Of a stretch of 64,000 nt of DNA, positions 59,727 through 64,000 are shown piece after piece (within the stretch, counting starts at the first letter, position 1; each line of letters begins with the position of its first letter). The notes beneath the pieces were generated by a model. The model was not told the DNA's origin, did no database searches, and saw nothing but the letters and a program-made list of their open reading frames with translations. The position numbers were made by a program, and so were the translations under genes. Location: contig NZ_JAGSOU010000002.1 in the NCBI RefSeq assembly GCF_018139985.1, positions 186,001 to 250,000 on the forward strand. The letters are read 5' to 3'. The stretch is from Actibacterium sp. MT2.3-13A (GTDB lineage: Bacteria > Pseudomonadota > Alphaproteobacteria > Rhodobacterales > Rhodobacteraceae).

Positions 59727-60620
59727 TCAGGCCCCCGTCATCTGGGTATAGACGCGGTAGAGCGCCTGCGTTCCGTCCTCGCCGAAGCCGCCGTCGACGA
59801 GGCGCTGGTAGAGGCCGCGCGCCAGCGTCAGCCCGGGCAGGTCGATCTGCATGCGCTCGGCCTCGGCCAGGGCGATGGACATGTCCTTGACGAAATGGTG
59901 CACGAAGAAGCCCGGCGCGTAATCGCCGGCCACCATCTTCGGCCCCAGCCCGTTCAGCAGGAAGCTCGACGCCGCGCCGGTGCCGATCGCGTCGAGCACC
60001 GCGGTCTGATCCAGCCCGGCCGCCTTGGCGTAGGAGAGGCTCTCGCTCACCGCCAGCATGGTCGAGGCGATGGCGATCTGGTTGGCCATCTTGGTGTGCT
60101 GGCCGGCGCCCGCGGCGCCCATGTGCACGATCTTGCCGCCCATCGCGTCGAAAAGCGGCATCGCCTTGTCGAAAGCCGCGGCGTCGCCGCCGACCATGAT
60201 CGCCAGCGTGCCGGCCCGGGCGCCCACGTCGCCACCCGACACCGGCGCGTCCAGCGCCGCCAGCCCGCGATCCGCGGCCGCCGCGGCGATGCGCTGCGCC
60301 AGTTCCGGGCTGGAGGTGGTCATGTCGATCAGGATCGCACCGTCGCGGGCGCGCTCCACGATGCCGCCGGGCGCGAGGTAGACTTCCTCCACGTCCTTGG
60401 GGTAGCCGACGATGGTGATCACCACGTCGCAGGCCGCGGCCACGTCGCCGGGGCTGTCCTTCCAGACCGCGCCCCTGGCGACCAGGTCGTCGGCCTTGGC
60501 GCGGGTGCGGTTGTAGACGCAGAGATCATGGCCGGCGGCCAGAATATGCCCCGCCATGCTCTGTCCCATGATCCCGAGACCGATGAAGCCGACCGTCATC
60601 TTTTCCGTCGAAGCGTTCAT
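59727..60620 (-). CDS. Beta-hydroxyacid dehydrogenase (3-hydroxyisobutyrate dehydrogenase/tartronate semialdehyde reductase family)
   Basis: A 297-residue NAD(P)-dependent enzyme. The Rossmann motif is VGFIGLGIMGQSMA near residue 9, the substrate loop is LDAPVSGGDVGARAG near residue 122, and the catalytic Lys is in GQHTKMANQ near residue 175. An all-helical C-terminal domain follows. Members act on 3-hydroxyisobutyrate, tartronate semialdehyde or similar short hydroxyacids. The specific one cannot be read. It overlaps the molybdenum hydroxylase large-subunit gene by 4 bp. Confidence 0.87.
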   Translation of the reverse strand: MNASTEKMTVGFIGLGIMGQSMAGHILAAGHDLCVYNRTRAKADDLVARGAVWKDSPGDVAAACDVVITIVGYPKDVEEVYLAPGGIVERARDGAILIDMTTSSPELAQRIAAAAADRGLAALDAPVSGGDVGARAGTLAIMVGGDAAAFDKAMPLFDAMGGKIVHMGAAGAGQHTKMANQIAIASTMLAVSESLSYAKAAGLDQTAVLDAIGTGAASSFLLNGLGPKMVAGDYAPGFFVHHFVKDMSIALAEAERMQIDLPGLTLARGLYQRLVDGGFGEDGTQALYRVYTQMTGA

Positions 60621-63076
60621 GCCCTGCCTGTCCTTCCGTCTGAGTTGCCTGGCGTTCCGTGAGTGGTGGTGTCGTGAGCGGTGGTGCCAGGGTCTGAAAA
60701 AGAGGTTCCGTAAGTGAAATTGCCGGCGCCGCGCATCAGTGCGCGCATGCGTTGCGGCGACAGCGGCATCTGCTCGGCGGTCACGCCGAGGGGCGCCAGC
60801 GCATCGTTGACGGCCCCCGCGATCACCCCGATCGAGCCCATGATGCCGCCCTCGGCCATGCCCTTGATCCCCGCCGGGGTCTTGCGGTTGGGGGTGTGCA
60901 TGGGGAGGATCTCGATATTGGGCAGCTCGCAGGCGGTGGCGACCAGGTAGTCGGCCAGCGTCGCGGTCAGGTTCTGGCCGCTCTCGTCATAGATGACCTC
61001 CTCGAACAGCGCGCCGCTCAGCCCCATGCCGACCGCGCCCTGCTGCTGGCCCTTGACCACCAGCGGGTTGAGCACGGTGCCGCAATCCTCGGCCACGACA
61101 TAGCGGGCGATGGCGATGCGCCCGGTGGCCGGGTCGATCTCGACCTCGCAGGCATGGGTGGAGTTGGAATAGGTCATCGCCGGAGGGTCGTAGGTGAGCG
61201 ACACATCGAGGCCCGGCGCGATGCCCTCGGGCAGCGCGGTGGGGTCGAGATAGGCGCGCCGCGCCACGTCGGCGAGGCTGACGCCGGTGGCCTGCCAGGC
61301 GTCCTCTAGCCGCCGCTCGACCTGGCCGTCCTGCAACCGAAGCCCCTGCGCATCGTTGAGGTTCAGCATGCCGGCGGCGATGGCCAGCACCTTTTCCGCC
61401 GCCTTCTGCGCGCAGAGATAGAGCGTCCCGCCCCCTGCCGTGGCGCCGCGCGCGCCGCGGCTGCCCATGCCGTAGGGCGCGATGTCGGTATGGCCCATGT
61501 GGACATTCACCATGTCCGGGGTCACGCCCAGCCCCTCGGCCACGGCCTGCGCCAGCGGCGTTTCATAGCCCTGCCCCGAGCCCATCACGCCGACCGAGGC
61601 ATTGACCGCGCCCGACGGCTCGATCCGCACCCAGGCGGCCTCGTGCCCCGAGCCGGGGATGCCGGCGGCCTTGTAGAATTCCGAGCCGTAGGTGGTGGAT
61701 TCGACCACCGTGCACAGGCCCAGGCCCAGCAGCCGCCCCTCGGCCCGCGCCTGCGCCTGGCGGGCGCGGAAGGCGGGCACGTCGATGGCAGCGACCGCCG
61801 CCTCCAGCGTTTCCAGCGGCGTGACATCCTCCAGCACCTCGCCGGTGGGCATCGTGAAGGGCAGATCGGCGGGCCGCACCGCGTTGATCCGGCGCACCTC
61901 GACCGGGTCGAGGCCCAGCTCGCGCGCCACCGCGTCGATCGTGCCCTCCATCACCCAGCTGGTGATCGCCATCGGCGCGCGCATCGGGCCGTTGCCGCAC
62001 TTGTTGGTCAGCACCACCTTCACGTCGAAGGCGTAGTCGCTGATCCGGTAGGGCCCGGTCAGGATCATCGCGATCACCCGCGCCATATAGTTGGCTGGGT
62101 AGAAGCAATAGGCGCCGAAATCCTCGGTCAGGTCCAGTTCCAGCCCCAGGATGCGGCCGTCGGCGCGCACCGCGGCGCGGGTCACGCAATGGGTCTCGCG
62201 GGCATGGCTGGCCGAGGTCAGGTTCTCCAGCCGGTCCTCGCGCCAGCGCACCGGGCGGCCGAAATGGCGCGACAGCGCCGCGACGGTCAACTCCTCGCGA
62301 TAAAGCGCGATCTTCTGGCCGAAGCCGCCGCCGATATCCGGGCTGATCACCGTGACTTGGGTCTCGGTCAGGCCCATGCGCGCGGCCAGCTGGCTGCGCA
62401 TCGGATGCGGCGCCTGGGTGCCGATATGCATGGTCAGATGCGACCGGCCCGCGTCCCAGTCGGCCAGGCAGCCGCGGGTCTCCATCGGCACATGGGTGTG
62501 GCGGTGCAGGTCGAAGCGCGCCTCGACCACGCGGGCGGCCTCGGCCCGGCGGGCGACCGGGTCGCCGGCGCGGAAGCTCTGGTGCGAGACCAGGTTGTCG
62601 GGCAGCGTGTCGTCGACCAGCGGCGCGCCGGGGGCCAGCGCCGCCGCGGTGTCGGCAACGCAGGGCAGCGGCTCATAGCTGACCTCGACCAGCTCGGCCG
62701 CGTCCTCGGCGACATAGCGGTCACGGGCCACGACCACCGCCACCGGGTCGCCGTGGAAGCGCACCTTGTCGATGGGCAGGGTCGTCATCTCGACCGGGTG
62801 CAACCCCTCGATCGGCGGCGCGAGGCGCAGCGGCGCGGTCCATTGCGCCAGATCGCGGCCGGTGAACACGCCCAGCACGCCGGGCAGCGCGCGGGCGGCC
62901 TCGGTGTCGATGGCCGCAATCCGGGCGTGGGCATGGGGCGCGCGCACGAAACTTACCTGCAGCGCGCCAGGCAGCACGACATCGTCGAGATAGCGGCCCT
63001 TGCCGGTCAGAAACCGGCGATCCTCCTTGCGGGGCAAGGGCTTGCCGATATGGGTGAACGGCGTCTCGGTGGTCAT
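60617..63076 (-). CDS. Molybdenum hydroxylase large subunit (CoxL/XdhB family, atypical active-site loop)
   Basis: An 819-residue molybdopterin-binding subunit. IGKPLPRKEDRRFLTGKGRY at the start, GGGFGQKIALYREE near residue 250 and the catalytic Glu in IKGMAEGGIMGS near residue 740 are conserved. The loop that reads AYRCSFR in form I CO dehydrogenase, or YRGAGR in many relatives, reads MRAPMA here (near 362-367). It is therefore not a CO dehydrogenase. These enzymes hydroxylate N-heterocycles or aldehydes with water. The last 25 residues are a Thr/Gly/Asp-rich low-complexity tail. It overlaps the small-subunit gene by 4 bp. Confidence 0.88.
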   Translation of the reverse strand: MTTETPFTHIGKPLPRKEDRRFLTGKGRYLDDVVLPGALQVSFVRAPHAHARIAAIDTEAARALPGVLGVFTGRDLAQWTAPLRLAPPIEGLHPVEMTTLPIDKVRFHGDPVAVVVARDRYVAEDAAELVEVSYEPLPCVADTAAALAPGAPLVDDTLPDNLVSHQSFRAGDPVARRAEAARVVEARFDLHRHTHVPMETRGCLADWDAGRSHLTMHIGTQAPHPMRSQLAARMGLTETQVTVISPDIGGGFGQKIALYREELTVAALSRHFGRPVRWREDRLENLTSASHARETHCVTRAAVRADGRILGLELDLTEDFGAYCFYPANYMARVIAMILTGPYRISDYAFDVKVVLTNKCGNGPMRAPMAITSWVMEGTIDAVARELGLDPVEVRRINAVRPADLPFTMPTGEVLEDVTPLETLEAAVAAIDVPAFRARQAQARAEGRLLGLGLCTVVESTTYGSEFYKAAGIPGSGHEAAWVRIEPSGAVNASVGVMGSGQGYETPLAQAVAEGLGVTPDMVNVHMGHTDIAPYGMGSRGARGATAGGGTLYLCAQKAAEKVLAIAAGMLNLNDAQGLRLQDGQVERRLEDAWQATGVSLADVARRAYLDPTALPEGIAPGLDVSLTYDPPAMTYSNSTHACEVEIDPATGRIAIARYVVAEDCGTVLNPLVVKGQQQGAVGMGLSGALFEEVIYDESGQNLTATLADYLVATACELPNIEILPMHTPNRKTPAGIKGMAEGGIMGSIGVIAGAVNDALAPLGVTAEQMPLSPQRMRALMRGAGNFTYGTSFSDPGTTAHDTTTHGTPGNSDGRTGRA

Positions 63077-63561
63077 GCGCCCCGCCCCCCGCGCATCGCT
63101 TCGGCGGCCTTGAGCACGGCCGTCACGATATTCTGGTATCCCGTGCAGCGGCACAGGTTGCCCGACAGCACATCGCGCACCTCGGCCTCGGAGGGCGCGG
63201 GGTTTTCGCGCAGATAGGCCTCGAAGGTCATCACGATGCCCGCGGTGCAGAAACCGCATTGCAGCCCGTGCTCCTCGTGCAGCGCCTGCTGCAGAGGGCT
63301 CAGCGTGTCGCCCTCGGCGACCGCCTCGATGGTGGTCAGCTCGTGGCCCTCCAGCTGCACCGCATAGGTCAGGCAGGCGCGCGCGGGTCGGCCATCGATC
63401 AGGATGGTGCAGGCACCGCAGACGCCGTGCTCGCAGCCGACATGGGTGCCGGTGAGGTTCAGATCCTCGCGCAGCACGTCCGACAGCAGCTTGCGTGGCG
63501 GCACGACGAGGTCATGCGCCTCGCCGTTGACGACGAGGGAGATCGGCACGGGCGTGCTCAT
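63073..63561 (-). CDS. Molybdenum hydroxylase small [2Fe-2S] subunit (CoxS type)
   Basis: A 162-residue electron-transfer subunit with two [2Fe-2S] clusters. The plant-ferredoxin-type cluster is bound by cysteines in GCEHGVCGAC (near residues 43-52) and a fourth in RACLTY. The second is bound by CGFC near residue 102 and CRC near residue 137. It passes electrons from the molybdenum site to the FAD subunit. It overlaps the FAD-subunit gene by 4 bp. Confidence 0.95.
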   Translation of the reverse strand: MSTPVPISLVVNGEAHDLVVPPRKLLSDVLREDLNLTGTHVGCEHGVCGACTILIDGRPARACLTYAVQLEGHELTTIEAVAEGDTLSPLQQALHEEHGLQCGFCTAGIVMTFEAYLRENPAPSEAEVRDVLSGNLCRCTGYQNIVTAVLKAAEAMRGGRGA

Positions 63562-64000
63562 GCGGTCACCCCTGCCCGCTTGGCGGCGCGCAGGAAGGCG
63601 CGCGCGGTCAGGGTCTCGACCAGCTCGCGGCGATAGGCGGCGGGCACCTGCGGATGATCCTCGGGGGTGATCGCGGCGGCGGCGGCACGCGCCAGCCGCG
63701 CGGCGGTCTCGGCGTCGGGCAGGCAGCCGATGGCCTCCTGCTCGACCCCGGTCTGGCGCTGCGGCACCGGACCGACCCCGCCGAGCCCCAGCCGCAGCGC
63801 GCAGATCGCCCCCGCCGGATCGAGGCGCAGGGTCAGCGCCACGCTGACGATGGCGAAATCGCCGTGGCGGCGGCTGAACAGGTCGAAGGCCGAGCCCTCG
63901 TCCGCCAACTGCTGCGGAAAGCGCACTGCCGTCACGATCTCGTCGTCGGCCAGATCGACCGTCATGATCGACTGCACGAACTCGTCGGCGGGCACGCTGC
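63558..64000 (-). CDS. Molybdenum hydroxylase FAD-binding subunit (CoxM type), N-terminus cut by window edge
   Basis: The C-terminal 146 codons of a CoxM-like subunit; the frame is open to the right end. LADDEIVTAVRFPQ, FSRRHGDFAIVSVALTLRLD and LRLGLGGVGPVP are the conserved part of the CO dehydrogenase flavoprotein C-terminal domain. The FAD-binding half lies outside the window. It is the most upstream gene seen of the operon coxM-S-L-dehydrogenase-coxG-amidohydrolase. Confidence 0.92.
   Translation of the reverse strand, partial: SVPADEFVQSIMTVDLADDEIVTAVRFPQQLADEGSAFDLFSRRHGDFAIVSVALTLRLDPAGAICALRLGLGGVGPVPQRQTGVEQEAIGCLPDAETAARLARAAAAAITPEDHPQVPAAYRRELVETLTARAFLRAAKRAGVTA

Noticed and set aside
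60617-63561. Aerobic CO dehydrogenase (coxMSL)
   Set aside because: The large subunit lacks the AYRCSFR loop that defines form I CO dehydrogenase, and the context is amide/hydantoin chemistry. Called as a molybdenum hydroxylase of unknown substrate.

Overview
The window is a GC-rich (about two-thirds G+C) alphaproteobacterial chromosome segment. The evidence points to the Rhodobacteraceae (Roseobacter group): a suf operon led by an IscR without the usual cysteine cluster, an Irr/ICE-type iron box, a GTTC-N7-GTTC SOS box in front of recA, a CckA-type hybrid kinase with a TTAA-N7-TTAA (CtrA-type) site, and four complete TRAP transporters in 64 kb. I cannot name the genus. No insertion sequence, prophage, CRISPR array or rRNA operon is visible.

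Left region (1-8110): a cluster for methoxylated aromatic acids. It holds the end fragment of an extradiol (VOC) dioxygenase, a TRAP transporter (dctMQP), a LigM/DesA-type tetrahydrofolate-dependent O-demethylase, an FCD-type GntR regulator, and a divergent operon of alpha/beta hydrolase, ligA, ligB and a YCII protein. GTATAC-centred palindromes lie at the ligM promoter and in the gntR/hydrolase divergent region, so one repressor probably controls both units. A small Hint-like ORF and tRNA-Arg(CCG) follow.

Core block (9085-35521): the iscR-cysteine desulfurase-sufB-ybjQ-sufC-sufD-two membrane proteins-sufS operon, then icd, yitT, typA, a secreted HExxH protein, a VOC protein, alaS plus a DUF1330 gene, recA, a sulfotransferase-like gene, cckA, rsmB, guaB, a TehA-like channel and an HpcH/HpaI aldolase.

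Right region (35668-64000): TRAP system 2, glucokinase, TRAP system 3 next to pcaQ, then a compact protocatechuate 3,4-cleavage operon in the order pobA-pcaD-pcaC-pcaH-pcaG-BKACE(DUF849)-pcaB. The BKACE gene probably supplies the last step, beta-ketoadipate plus acetyl-CoA to acetoacetate plus succinyl-CoA, in place of PcaIJ/PcaF. Next come TRAP system 4 with a MarR regulator and a BASS-type carrier, and a divergent 1212-residue fused hydantoinase/5-oxoprolinase. The window ends in an operon for a three-subunit molybdenum hydroxylase (CoxM-S-L type, not a CO dehydrogenase) with a beta-hydroxyacid dehydrogenase, a CoxG-like protein and an M20 amidohydrolase. The content of 49.7-64 kb suggests uptake and degradation of an N-heterocycle or cyclic amide.

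Taken together, the window carries both meta (4,5) and ortho (3,4) cleavage of protocatechuate-type catechols, one on each side of about 35 kb of housekeeping genes, with transporters placed beside each catabolic module.
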